Assembly: GCA_039680605.1 (NCBI GenBank)
Contig: JBDKTA010000042.1
Location: forward strand, 1 to 55,358
DNA: 55,358 nucleotides
Direction of reading: 5' to 3'
Origin: Planctomycetaceae bacterium
GTDB lineage: Bacteria; Planctomycetota; Phycisphaerae; SM23-33
In this document: piece after piece, positions 18,308 to 26,638 of the stretch
How the letters are laid out: every line of letters begins with the position of its first letter
Numbering within the stretch: position 1 is the first letter of the stretch
Translations under genes and position numbers: made by a program
The notes under the pieces: model-generated
Seen by the model: the letters and a program-made list of their open reading frames with translations, nothing else
What the model was told of the DNA's origin: nothing
The model's database searches: none

Positions 18308-18898
18308 ATGAACGATGACCGAGACGCCAGCATGTCGGAACTTAGTCACGAGAATCGCGATCTGATCGACCGCTGTCGCCAGGGCGACCAGCAGGCGTTC
18401 AACGCGTTGTACGCACGGCACGCGCCGCGCGTGGCGGCGTTTCTGCTGCGCAGCGGGTTCGTCCAGGCCGACGCTGAGGACCTGACGCAGGAGACGTTCC
18501 TGCGGGCGTACCGCGGGCTGGATACATACGACGCCGACCGCGGGGGCTTTGGCGGCTGGTTGGCTGCCATCGCCCGCAATGTCGCGCGGCGGCACTGGGC
18601 GCGGCGCGTGACGCCCGAGCATTTCGATCCGGACCTGGCGGACGACATTTTCGAGTCCGACGTCGACGCGGCGCCGCAGCAGGCGATGACGGCAGAGCAG
18701 TACGAGGCGGTTCGTCTTTGCCGCAGCGCCCTGCCTCGGGAGCTGCAGCGGCTGATCCATCTTCGCTACGTCGAGGGTCGCAGCACGCGCGGCGTTTCGC
18801 AGGCGACGGACCTGCCCGAGGCGACCGTTCGCCTGCGCCTCAACGGGGCGTACGGGATGCTGCGGCGGTGCCTGCGCGAGAAGGGGTTCGCGGTCTGA
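18308..18898 (+). CDS. ECF-type RNA polymerase sigma factor
   Basis: A 196-residue group 4 sigma factor. Region 2 is AFNALYARHAPRVAAFLL followed by DAEDLTQETFLRAYRGL; region 4 is LPRELQRLIHLRYVEGRST followed by LPEATVRLRLNGAYGMLRR. ATG 18308 or ATG 18332 could be the start; both leave region 2 whole. The next gene encodes a membrane coiled-coil protein 47 bases downstream, in the place usually taken by an anti-sigma factor. Confidence 0.92.
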   Translation: MNDDRDASMSELSHENRDLIDRCRQGDQQAFNALYARHAPRVAAFLLRSGFVQADAEDLTQETFLRAYRGLDTYDADRGGFGGWLAAIARNVARRHWARRVTPEHFDPDLADDIFESDVDAAPQQAMTAEQYEAVRLCRSALPRELQRLIHLRYVEGRSTRGVSQATDLPEATVRLRLNGAYGMLRRCLREKGFAV

Positions 18899-18945
18899 AT
18901 TATGCGCTCGATCACGGCGGCGGGATATAGACGATAGAGGACGAT

Positions 18946-20082
18946 ATGAGCGAAGCCCAGCAACAACCTCAAGACGCTCTGGAACGACTGCTGCGCAAGA
19001 GCGGCGCTGAACAAGCCGTTCTGCAGGCCCGCGCGGGGCAGGCGCCCGCTTTGAACCAGGAGATCGCTGATATGACGCACGCCCAGGAACCGCCCGCCGC
19101 CGGGGCGGTCACGCCGCCGCCGCCGCCGGAGACGGAAGAACCCATCCCCGCCGACCTGCCCCGAAAGTTCGGCGCCAACATCTGGCTCAGCCGCCTGATC
19201 CCGCTGTCGGTGGCCGCGGCGCTGCTGGCCGTGGTGGGCATCTTCCTGTACAACTCCTCCAGCGCCGGGACCGGCAAAGAGAAAACCATCGCGAGCCTCC
19301 GGCAGGAGCTCTCGGGCGCCGAGGCTGCCGCCGCCGAGGCCAAGACCAGGGCCATCGACCTGGAGAACCGGATCGCGCGGCTGGAAAGCGCCAAGGCGCA
19401 GGCCCAGCAGGACCTCATCAAGCTCAGGACGGAACTGCAGAACGCCAACCTGCTGACGGCGTCGGTCGAGAGCCGCGCCGCCCACGCCGCAGAGCAGGCG
19501 GCCCGGTTGCAGAAAGAACTCGATCAGTCGCAGAAGATCAACGTTCAGCGCCAGGCGCAGGCCGAAGATCTCAGTGCCAACATGGCCAAGCTTGTGCGCG
19601 AGGTCGACGCCAAGAAGGACAAGAACGAACAGATCCGCGCCGAACTCGAACGCACGCTGGCACAATATCGCCAGGGCATCGCCCAGCAGAACACTGCCGT
19701 CGCCCAGTACCAGGCGCTGCGCCTGCAGTACGCGGCACTCTTTGAAAGTGCCCAGCAGGCCTACCTGGGCGCCAAGGCCGGGCAGGACGACAACCTCGAC
19801 GCCAGGCAGGCGGCTTTGAAGCGGTCTAACCTGCTCAAGCGCCTCGCCCCGCTGCGACAGCAGCCGATGACCGAGGCCAGCCGCAAGGCGCTGGAGACCA
19901 GCGAAGTGCTGCTGACGCGTCTGGGGATGGTCAATCCCGCGGCGCCGGGCGAGGTGCATGGGTTCATGTCGCTGCTCAAACGCAGCGGCGTGAGCGAACA
20001 GATCGATGCCGTGCTGGCAGGCGCCGTCGAGAGCGAAGCCCTTCGCGGCTGGCTGTTCGAAGCGAAGATGATCCTGGGCTGA
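18946..20082 (+). CDS. Single-pass membrane coiled-coil protein, possible anti-sigma partner
   Basis: A 378-residue protein: an N-terminal cytoplasmic part of about 80 residues, one membrane helix (LIPLSVAAALLAVVGIFLY, about 85-103), a periplasmic coiled coil (about 115-260) and a globular C-terminal part. It has no zinc-binding HxxxCxxC anti-sigma motif. The opening ALERLLRKSGAEQAVLQAR could be the sigma-binding helix. The order sigma factor, membrane protein, TPR lipoprotein suggests a cell-envelope sensing unit; the anti-sigma role is inferred only from order and topology. Confidence 0.7.
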   Translation: MSEAQQQPQDALERLLRKSGAEQAVLQARAGQAPALNQEIADMTHAQEPPAAGAVTPPPPPETEEPIPADLPRKFGANIWLSRLIPLSVAAALLAVVGIFLYNSSSAGTGKEKTIASLRQELSGAEAAAAEAKTRAIDLENRIARLESAKAQAQQDLIKLRTELQNANLLTASVESRAAHAAEQAARLQKELDQSQKINVQRQAQAEDLSANMAKLVREVDAKKDKNEQIRAELERTLAQYRQGIAQQNTAVAQYQALRLQYAALFESAQQAYLGAKAGQDDNLDARQAALKRSNLLKRLAPLRQQPMTEASRKALETSEVLLTRLGMVNPAAPGEVHGFMSLLKRSGVSEQIDAVLAGAVESEALRGWLFEAKMILG

Positions 20083-20094
20083 CGAGGACCCACC

Positions 20095-20616
20095 ATGCCA
20101 ATGAAACTACAGCCTTGTGTGATCGTTGTTGCCGCCGCCATGATGGGCTGTGCGTCGATGGAAATGCCAAAATTTCCCGTGATGCAGATGCCCTGGCAGA
20201 AGAAGGCCCCGTCAACCCAACCCGCCGCGCCTCCCGTCACCAGCATCAAGCCCACCGAGGCGATGGCGACCTTCCACGAAGGGCTCTCGCTTCTGGCGGA
20301 ACTGCAGTATGCCCAGGCCGCCTTGAAATTCCAGGCGGTCGTCAACCCGCTCGATGAAGCCGGTGATCGCAAGCACGCCAGCGAAGCGTTCTTCTGGTTG
20401 GCGTTCTGCTGCGAGAAGCAGGGCATGATCGACAAAGCCAAACCCCTCTATCAACAGTTGATCAAGGTCTACGGCGACACGCCGGCCGCCGACTTGGCAC
20501 GCCAACACCTGGCCGATCTCGGCGGCAGCGCCGCCTCGCCGCCCGCCCCCGTCCCGCCGGTGCAGACGCCGGTGGACCTGGAAACGAAAGCCCCGCCCCC
20601 GCCCCGGTCCTTCTGA
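20095..20616 (+). CDS. TPR-containing lipoprotein
   Basis: A 173-residue protein with a lipoprotein signal (VAAAMMGCAS), a Pro-rich linker and a tetratricopeptide-like region (about 55-145) containing KHASEAFFWLAFCCEKQGMIDKAKPLYQQL, reminiscent of YbgF/BamD-type repeats. A Pro-rich tail follows. It starts 12 bases after the coiled-coil gene, with GAGGA upstream, so it is in one operon with the sigma factor. Confidence 0.75.
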   Translation: MPMKLQPCVIVVAAAMMGCASMEMPKFPVMQMPWQKKAPSTQPAAPPVTSIKPTEAMATFHEGLSLLAELQYAQAALKFQAVVNPLDEAGDRKHASEAFFWLAFCCEKQGMIDKAKPLYQQLIKVYGDTPAADLARQHLADLGGSAASPPAPVPPVQTPVDLETKAPPPPRSF

Positions 20617-20720
20617 CGGAACTGGATGAGAATCTTCGCAGCTCAGGGAATCGTCGAATTTCTGCGCGAGCAGGCCGACCGCAATCGTTTCCTCCCGCAT
20701 GTTTCACCGCCGGCTGGACG

Positions 20721-20726
20721 TATAAT
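20721..20726 (+). promoter_or_regulatory. Consensus -10 element (TATAAT)
   Basis: A perfect TATAAT lies 18 bases before the ATG of the 49-residue gene. No good -35 is seen, and the short leader still holds the ribosome site CGGGAGGGA. Confidence 0.45.
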
Positions 20727-20744
20727 TCTGCGGGAGGGACGATC

Positions 20745-20894
20745 ATGATCCGCAAGCTCAAGAGTGGCAAGTACCGGCTGTATTCCCGCAGCCCTAATCC
20801 CAAGACGGGCAAGCGTCGCAACCTCGGCACGTTCGACACGCGCCAAGGGGCCGAAAAGCACGAGCGCGAGGTTCAGTACTTCAAACGGCATTGA
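20745..20894 (+). CDS. 49-residue basic protein, conserved small ORF
   Basis: A very short protein, opening MIRKLKSGKYRLYSRS and ending EREVQYFKRH; about a third of residues are Lys/Arg/His. The layout (S-G-K-Y-R-L-Y, then KRRNLGTFDTRQGAEKHE) recalls the arm-type DNA-binding domain at the start of tyrosine recombinases (strand, strand, G-x-F, A-x-x-x-E helix), here free-standing. CGGGAGGGA is 6 bases before the ATG. It lies 78 bases before the adenine methylase. DNA binding is inferred from composition and resemblance. Confidence 0.75.
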   Translation: MIRKLKSGKYRLYSRSPNPKTGKRRNLGTFDTRQGAEKHEREVQYFKRH

Positions 20895-20972
20895 AATGCG
20901 AGCGTGTCATTCGTGTTCTCTCCGGATATCGAGCGTTGTTGACGGACTACTCCACGTCTGCATAATGGCGGC

Positions 20973-22262
20973 ATGAGCGGCGTCACCGTTGTCACAGCCG
21001 ACCGCATTCATCAGCCGCGGGCGCATGCCGCCGTGCGGACGGGGGAATACGTCTTCTCGCAGCTTATCCCGTACATCGGCAACAAGCGCAAGCTCCTGCA
21101 CGTGATCGATGCGGCCGTGCGGCACAGCGGCTGTCGCGGCGGGCTGTTCGTGGACCTCTTCACCGGCAGTACGGTCGTGGCGCGGTGGGCCAAGAAACAA
21201 GGCTTTGCGGTGCTGGCCAACGATTGGGAGCCATACGCCTGCCAGATCGCCCGCGGCACCGTGGCGCTCAACGCCGTGCCGGCCTTCAAGGCCTTGGGCG
21301 GCGCCGCGGCCGTGTTTGATAAACTCAACGCCCTGCGGCCGCTCGATGGGTACGTCAGCACGCACCTGTGCCCGTTCGACGATGCCGCTGCTGATCCTCT
21401 GACCGAACGGATGTTCTTCACGCGCGCCAACGGGATGCGCATTGACGCCATACGAGAGCAACTCGCGCAGTGGCACGCCCAAGGCAAGATCGACGACGAC
21501 GAACTGGCGTACGTGCTGGCGGCGCTGATCTACGCCGTCAGCTACGCCAGCAACACCAGCGGCGTGTTCAAGGGCTACCATCACGGCTGGGGCGGACGCA
21601 CGGGCACGGCGCTTTACCGGATCCTCGCGCCGCTGACGCTGAGCCCGCCGCTCTTGCACGACAACGACCGGACGAACCTGGCGACACAGGCTGACGCGCA
21701 GGCGCTGGCAGGCCGATTGACCGAAACGCTCGGCAGAACGCCCGACATCGTTTACATCGACCCACCCTATAACCAGCACCCCTACGGCAGCAACTACCAC
21801 GTGCTCAACACCGTGGCGCTGTGGGACAAGCCGGCCTTGGGCGCAGTGACCCAAGCGCGCGGCAACAAGGCGGCGATCCGCACCGACTGGCGCACCAGCC
21901 GCCGCAGCGCGTACAATCATGCTTCTCAGGCCGCCGCGGCGTTTGCCGATCTGATCGCGACCGTTCAAGCCCGCCACATTCTCGTCAGTTACAGCACCGA
22001 CGGCACGATCCCCCTGGCGGAAGTTCTCGCGCCCCTGGCCGCCCGCGGCGCGCTGCACGTCTTCACGCAGGCCTACAAACGCTATCGCGTCAGCACGCCG
22101 CGGATGAGCGCCAAGTCGCACACGGTCGAGTTCGTGGCCGCCTGCGATACAGCAGGCACGCCACAGCGGCGCAAAGACGTGGAACGAATGTCGGAGAACA
22201 TACTACAACAGGAGCAGCGGGGACGGGGGAGAGCGGGATTACGCGGATTCAAGGGAAGATAA
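20973..22262 (+). CDS. D12-class DNA N6-adenine methyltransferase
   Basis: A 429-residue Dam-like enzyme. PYIGNKRKLL at about 33 is the AdoMet-binding motif of the class, VDLFTGSTVVA is motif I, and VYIDPPYNQH at about 260 is the DPPY catalytic motif. Dam-family enzymes methylate adenine within short sites. No restriction endonuclease or repair gene is beside it, so it looks solitary; the 49-residue basic protein upstream is its only close neighbour. The tail after about residue 395 is low-complexity and runs into the 22227-22349 repeat. Confidence 0.9.
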   Translation: MSGVTVVTADRIHQPRAHAAVRTGEYVFSQLIPYIGNKRKLLHVIDAAVRHSGCRGGLFVDLFTGSTVVARWAKKQGFAVLANDWEPYACQIARGTVALNAVPAFKALGGAAAVFDKLNALRPLDGYVSTHLCPFDDAAADPLTERMFFTRANGMRIDAIREQLAQWHAQGKIDDDELAYVLAALIYAVSYASNTSGVFKGYHHGWGGRTGTALYRILAPLTLSPPLLHDNDRTNLATQADAQALAGRLTETLGRTPDIVYIDPPYNQHPYGSNYHVLNTVALWDKPALGAVTQARGNKAAIRTDWRTSRRSAYNHASQAAAAFADLIATVQARHILVSYSTDGTIPLAEVLAPLAARGALHVFTQAYKRYRVSTPRMSAKSHTVEFVAACDTAGTPQRRKDVERMSENILQQEQRGRGRAGLRGFKGR

Positions 22263-22349
22263 AACCAGAATTAGAGACCGATCGCTCGATCTTTCCTGGT
22301 CCGTTCGTATCCTCTTAATCCGGTTTTAATCTTGTAATCCCGCTCTCCC
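22227..22349. repeat. Large imperfect inverted repeat after the methylase gene
   Basis: GGGAGAGCGGGATTAC (22227-22242) is the exact reverse complement of 22334-22349. The inner parts AAGATAAAACC and GGTTTTAATCTT also pair imperfectly. The left arm encodes the last residues of the methylase, so the element has been inserted at the gene end and supplies its stop. Confidence 0.7.
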
Positions 22350-22431
22350 CATCCCCGAACAAATGCGCGGGGCAAGCCTCGCTTTGCAAGCTTACTACCA
22401 CAACCGCGGGCGCGGCGTTAAAATCGACTCC

Positions 22432-23838
22432 ATGGACATTGCATTATCGTTTCTTGGCGCGGCGCAGAACGTTACCGGTTCGCGGCATCTGCTGGAGATG
22501 GATGGGCGGAAGATCCTCGTCGATTGCGGGCTCTATCAGGAACGCCGGTTCCAGAGCCGCAACTGGGACCCGTTCCCGATCAAACCCTCGAAGCTCGACG
22601 CGGTCCTGCTGACCCACGCGCACCTCGATCACTGCGGGCTGCTGCCCAAGCTCGTCAAGGAGGGCTTCAACGGCCGCATCTACTGCACCGGCGCCACCGC
22701 CGAGATCGCGCAGTTCATCCTGCTCGATTCGGCCCACATTCAGGAAGAAGACGTGGCCTTCAAGCGCAAGCGCCACGCCAAGCAGAACCGCGTCAGCCCG
22801 TTTGGCTACCAGCCGCTGTACACCACGGAAGACGCCCAGAAATGCGAGGCCCTGTTCGCGCCCGTGGCGTACAACACGCCGATTGAAGTCGCCAAAGGAA
22901 TCACGGCCGTCTTCCACGAGGCCGGACACGTCTTTGGATCGAGCACGATCAGCGTCAGCGCTCAGACCAACGGGATGGCCCGGACGGTCTTGTTCTCGGG
23001 CGACGTGGGGCGATGGAACAATCCCATCATCGCCGACCCGGACCTGGCGGGGCAGGCGGACTACGTGCTGGTCGAGTCGACCTACGGCGACCGCCTGCAC
23101 GACCAGGACGCCGACATCAACGACCGCCTGGCCGACGTGATCAACCGCGCGGTCGCAGCCGGCGGCAACATCATCATTCCCAGCTTCGCCCTGGAGCGAT
23201 CGCAGGAGCTGCTCTACCGCCTCAACCAACTGCACGACGCCAAACGCATCCCGCACCTGCCGGTGTTCCTGGACAGCCCGATGGCCATCCGCATCACGCG
23301 CGTGATGAAAGAACACCCCGAGTGCTTCAATTCGAACATGGCCGAGCAGATCCGCAATCATGGAACCCCGCTGGATTTTCCGGGGCTGATGATGACCGAG
23401 ACGACCGATCATTCCAAGGCCATCAACGCCGTCAAGGGCTCGTGCATCGTGATCGCCGGGTCGGGTATGTGTACCGGCGGGCGCATCAAGCACCACCTGG
23501 CGCATAACATCTCCAACCCGCGCAGCACGATTCTGTTCGTGGGCTACCAGGCTGTTGACACCCTGGGACGCATCCTGCTCGACGGCGCGGGCCAGGTGCG
23601 CATCCTCGGCCAGGAGTACCAGGTCAAGGCCTCTATCGCCCGGATCAACGGCTTTTCCGCCCATGCCGACCGCGACGAGCTGATGTGCTGGCTGGCGGGT
23701 CTGGCCCGGCCGCCGCGGCAAGTGTTCGTCATTCACGGCGAAGCCCAGACGGCGGTGAAGTTCGCCCAGTACCTCACCGAAAAGACCGGTTGGTCGGCGA
23801 TCGCCCCGAACTACCAGGACCGCGTGGTGCTGAGCTGA
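22432..23838 (+). CDS. Metallo-beta-lactamase/beta-CASP ribonuclease-like protein
   Basis: A 468-residue protein of the CPSF-73/YSH1-like bacterial family, RNA endo- or exonucleases using two zinc ions. THAHLDHCG (His62, His64, Asp66, His67) is motif II, GHVFGS and FSGDVGRWNNPI are motifs III and IV, and VESTYGDR starts the beta-CASP part. PSFALERSQELLY, GSGMCTGGRIKHHL and NGFSAHADRDEL are the beta-CASP and C-terminal metal motifs. All metal ligands look intact. ATG 22432 begins directly with the beta-lactamase strand; the upstream extension to 22363 has no support. Confidence 0.92.
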   Translation: MDIALSFLGAAQNVTGSRHLLEMDGRKILVDCGLYQERRFQSRNWDPFPIKPSKLDAVLLTHAHLDHCGLLPKLVKEGFNGRIYCTGATAEIAQFILLDSAHIQEEDVAFKRKRHAKQNRVSPFGYQPLYTTEDAQKCEALFAPVAYNTPIEVAKGITAVFHEAGHVFGSSTISVSAQTNGMARTVLFSGDVGRWNNPIIADPDLAGQADYVLVESTYGDRLHDQDADINDRLADVINRAVAAGGNIIIPSFALERSQELLYRLNQLHDAKRIPHLPVFLDSPMAIRITRVMKEHPECFNSNMAEQIRNHGTPLDFPGLMMTETTDHSKAINAVKGSCIVIAGSGMCTGGRIKHHLAHNISNPRSTILFVGYQAVDTLGRILLDGAGQVRILGQEYQVKASIARINGFSAHADRDELMCWLAGLARPPRQVFVIHGEAQTAVKFAQYLTEKTGWSAIAPNYQDRVVLS

Positions 23839-23840
23839 TA

Positions 23841-24046
23841 TGGAGTGCGGTAGCCTTAGCTGCCGCTTTGCCAGTTTTTGGCATGAGCAGGACCATCTGC
23901 TGAGTTGAAGTGCTGGCAGGACCTCAACGTAGACCTCCTGCGAGGATTCAGCTGACCTAGAGTGAGCGGGAACGCTGAGCCTGATCGCGGAGGCTTTCCA
24001 GCGGCTTGAAAACTGCCAAAGCGGCAGCTAAGGCTGCCGCACTCCA
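23841..24046. repeat. 206-bp REPIN-like element with 39-bp inverted arms
   Basis: The left arm (23841-23879) and right arm (24008-24046) are reverse complements with about two mismatches, beginning TGGAGTGCGG on each outer edge. Each arm is itself a hairpin (GCGGCAGC/GCTGCCGC around CTTA in the right arm). A single degenerate arm lies at 37476-37516. The element fills the gap between the nuclease and the nucleotide-sugar dehydrogenase. Confidence 0.85.
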
Positions 24047-24140
24047 CACAATTTGATTTTGACGCCGTCGTATCATAGGATATCCCCGTAGCCCCGCGCG
24101 GGGCTGGTCACCTTTTCGCACTCAGATGAGGACAACGACT

Positions 24141-25832
24141 ATGGCGCAGTATTCCGTCAGCCCCAGCGGCGAAAAATACAAGATCCCCGAGCAGGACGAT
24201 TATGTCGCCGAAATGAAGCGGTTGACCGGCCTGGCTGCCGCAGCCCGAAAGAACGGCCAGGAGGTCGTTGTCGTCATGGGCGTCGGGTTCGTGGGTGCCG
24301 TTATGGCGGCCGTGGTCGCCGACACCGTCGACAAGAAGACCAAAAAGCCCAGCAAGTTCGTTATCGGCTGTCAGAGACCCAGCGCGAGGAGCTACTGGAA
24401 GATCCCCATGCTCAACGAGGGCGTTTCGCCGGTCAAGGCCGAGGACCCGGAAGTCGACCCGATGATCGCGCGGTGCGTGCTGGAGAAGAAGACGCTGACG
24501 GCCACCTTCAACCCCGACTGCCTGACGCTGGCCGACTGCGTCGTCGTCGACGTGCAGTGCGACTATTCCAAGCGCGACCTGGGCAAGATGAAGACCGGCG
24601 AGACGGACATGGCCGCCCTCGAGGCCACCATGCGCACCATCGGCGAGAAGATCCCGCCGCAGTGCCTGGTGCTGATCGAGACGACGGTGGCCCCGGGCAC
24701 GACGGAGTTCGTGGCCTGGCCGATCCTGAAGAAGGCCTTCGCCACGCGGGGCATCGAGGAGACGCCGCTGCTGTCGCACAGCTTCGAGCGCGTCATGCCG
24801 GGCAAGGAATATGTCGCCAGCATTCGCGACTTCTGGCGCGTCTGCAGCGGTTGTGAGCCCCAGGCCCGCGCTCGCGTCGAGAAGTTCCTGCGCGAGGTGC
24901 TCAACTGCGAGAAGTTCCCGCTGACGGTGATGGACCGCCCCATCGAGTCCGAGACCACCAAGATCGTCGAGAACTCCTACCGCGCGACGACGCTGGCGTT
25001 CCTGCACGAGTGGAGCCTGTTCTCCGAGCGCAACGGCGTCGACCTGATCAAGGTCATCAACGCCATCAAGATGCGCCCCACGCACAGCAACATGATCTTT
25101 CCTGGACCGGGCATCGGCGGGTACTGCCTGCCCAAGGACGGCGGCTTGGGCTACTGGGCGTACAAGCACATCCTGGGCTTTGAGGACGGCGACGACATCT
25201 TCAAGATCAGCCCGACCGCCATCGACATCAACGACACGCGCGGGCTGCACGTGGCCACGCTCGTGCGAGACGCCCTGCGCAACATGGGGCGCTACATCGC
25301 CGGGGCCGACGTGCTGATCTGCGGCGCGTCGTACCGCCAGGATGTCGGCGACACTCGCTACAGCGGTTCGGAAATGGTCGTCCGCCGCCTGACCGAGATG
25401 GGCGCCGAGATGCGAGTGCATGACCCGTACGTCGAGCACTGGTACGAGTTGGAAAGCCAGGACACCTACCCCGCCCCCGGGCATTCGTGGGCGAGGTTCT
25501 TCCGCAACCAGGAGCACCTCAAGGACCTGCGCATCGAACAGGATCTGGCCAAGGCCCTCTCCGGCGCCGAGGCGGTCATCCTGGCCGTGCCCCACGCGCC
25601 GTACCTCAAGCTGACGGCCGACGAGGTGGTTAAGATGGCCGGGGCGCCGCTGGCAGTGATCGACTGCTTCGGCATTTTGAGCGACGATCAGATCCGCCGC
25701 TACTTCGAACTCGGCTGCGAGGTCAAGGCCTTGGGGCGCGGGCACATCCAGCGCATCAAAGAAGAAATGCGCCGCCCGAAGAAGCCCGGCAAAGGCAAAG
25801 CCGCCGGCGACGAACCCTACGCCAGCGCGTAA
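24141..25832 (+). CDS. UDP-glucose/GDP-mannose dehydrogenase family protein
   Basis: A 563-residue NAD-dependent nucleotide-sugar dehydrogenase. It has a Rossmann-like VVVVMGVGFVGAVMAAVVA at about 42-60, the IETTVAPGTT segment, the ENSYRATTLAFLHE helix, and the catalytic Cys329 in PGIGGYCLPKDG. A second domain has GASYRQDVGDTRYSG and VRRLTEMGAEMRVHDPY. Usual length is about 430; the extra residues are an N-terminal 40-residue leader, an insertion around VDKKTKKP and a basic tail. ATG 24141 has GAGGA at 8 bases; ATG 24126 is in frame. The product would be a uronic acid precursor for exopolysaccharide. Confidence 0.88.
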   Translation: MAQYSVSPSGEKYKIPEQDDYVAEMKRLTGLAAAARKNGQEVVVVMGVGFVGAVMAAVVADTVDKKTKKPSKFVIGCQRPSARSYWKIPMLNEGVSPVKAEDPEVDPMIARCVLEKKTLTATFNPDCLTLADCVVVDVQCDYSKRDLGKMKTGETDMAALEATMRTIGEKIPPQCLVLIETTVAPGTTEFVAWPILKKAFATRGIEETPLLSHSFERVMPGKEYVASIRDFWRVCSGCEPQARARVEKFLREVLNCEKFPLTVMDRPIESETTKIVENSYRATTLAFLHEWSLFSERNGVDLIKVINAIKMRPTHSNMIFPGPGIGGYCLPKDGGLGYWAYKHILGFEDGDDIFKISPTAIDINDTRGLHVATLVRDALRNMGRYIAGADVLICGASYRQDVGDTRYSGSEMVVRRLTEMGAEMRVHDPYVEHWYELESQDTYPAPGHSWARFFRNQEHLKDLRIEQDLAKALSGAEAVILAVPHAPYLKLTADEVVKMAGAPLAVIDCFGILSDDQIRRYFELGCEVKALGRGHIQRIKEEMRRPKKPGKGKAAGDEPYASA

Positions 25833-25860
25833 CCGGCACACGATCCCCGACTGACGCACA

Positions 25861-25898
25861 AAAGGGCCGCAAGCGATACCCCTCGCCTGCGGCCCTTT
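25861..25898 (+). terminator. Rho-independent-like terminator
   Basis: AAAGGGCCGC and GCGGCCCTTT are a perfect 10-bp stem 29 bases after the dehydrogenase stop, with a TTTGTCTTGG end. Confidence 0.75.
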
Positions 25899-25974
25899 GT
25901 CTTGGCGGGATTCAGTCTGGGTTACCTAACCCCGCTCGTGCAGGGCCAGAGCCGCGTTGATCGCCCAGCGGATC

Positions 25975-26025
25975 TTGCTTTTGTTTCGGCTGTGGGTTAT
26001 ACTTATGGTAGTACTATCAGTATAA
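25975..26025 (+). promoter_or_regulatory. Promoter and likely operator of the MazEF-type pair
   Basis: TTGCTT (25975-25980), a 17-base spacer and TATACT (25998-26003) make a sigma-70-like promoter. TTATACT (25997-26003) is repeated in inverse at 26019-26025, and TAGTACTA (26009-26016) is a perfect palindrome between them, so an operator overlaps the -10. This fits autorepression by the antitoxin. Confidence 0.7.
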
Positions 26026-26036
26026 GGATTCGCACC

Positions 26037-26294
26037 ATGGCCACAGTCAAAACCGCCATATCGCTGGATGAGAAATTGTTCCGCCGGGCGAATCAGACAG
26101 CAAGGAAGATGAAGATTTCCCGCAGCCGCCTGATCGGCTTGGCGCTGCGGGAACTGTTGGAGCACCAGCGTTCTCGGGAGATCATCGCCAGACTCAATGA
26201 AGTCTACGGGGAGGGCCTTGGCGAGGATGAGGGCGCCTTTCTCGATGCCGCTTCGCGGCACATGGCTGAATTGACCAGAGATGAGAAATGGTGA
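26037..26294 (+). CDS. Ribbon-helix-helix antitoxin (MazE/CopG-like)
   Basis: An 85-residue protein. Its first 50 residues match the ribbon-helix-helix DNA-binding fold (VKTAISLDEKLFRRANQTAR, then SRSRLIGLALRELLEH). The acidic C-terminal half would bind the toxin. It overlaps the toxin start by 7 bases, the standard coupling of type II pairs, and the inverted repeat upstream is its probable site. Confidence 0.88.
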   Translation: MATVKTAISLDEKLFRRANQTARKMKISRSRLIGLALRELLEHQRSREIIARLNEVYGEGLGEDEGAFLDAASRHMAELTRDEKW

Positions 26295-26638
26295 TTCGCC
26301 AGGGTGACATCTTCTGGCTCGATCTTCCCTCTCCATCAGGCAGCGAACCGGGATTCCGGCGGCCGGTGCTTGTGGTGCAGAATGATGACTTCAACGCCAG
26401 CAAGATTGCCACGGCTGTCGTCTGCATGCTGACCTCGAATCTCGCGCTGGGTCGCGCCCCGGGCAATGTGGCTCTGGCCAAAGGCGAAGCGAGCCTCTCC
26501 AAGCGCAGCGTCGTGAACGTTTCACAGGTTTTGACTGTTGATCGATCCCGCCTGCTGAAGAAGATAGGAACCCTCTCTCCTTCGCGCGTCGAGGAAGTGC
26601 TGATGGGGCTGACGATGCTGTTGCGGCCCAGTAAATGA
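26288..26638 (+). CDS. MazF/PemK-family endoribonuclease toxin
   Basis: A 116-residue toxin of the MazF fold. RQGDIFWLDLPSPSGSEPGFRRPVLVVQND carries the conserved active-site loop with GSEPG-RRPVLVVQ. The conserved Thr/Ser strand is SKIATAVVCMLTSNL, and later parts are SVVNVSQVLTVDRSRL. MazF toxins cleave mRNA at short sites to stop growth when the antitoxin is lost. Length is typical. Confidence 0.9.
   Translation: MVIRQGDIFWLDLPSPSGSEPGFRRPVLVVQNDDFNASKIATAVVCMLTSNLALGRAPGNVALAKGEASLSKRSVVNVSQVLTVDRSRLLKKIGTLSPSRVEEVLMGLTMLLRPSK

Noticed and set aside
20626-20748. 40-codon ORF before the 49-residue gene, overlapping it by ATGA
   Set aside because: Weak ribosome site and unremarkable composition, and it runs across the TATAAT box; too little to call a gene.
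24108-25859. 583-codon minus-strand ORF opposite the nucleotide-sugar dehydrogenase
   Set aside because: The plus-strand gene has a full catalytic signature; the antisense reading is low-complexity.
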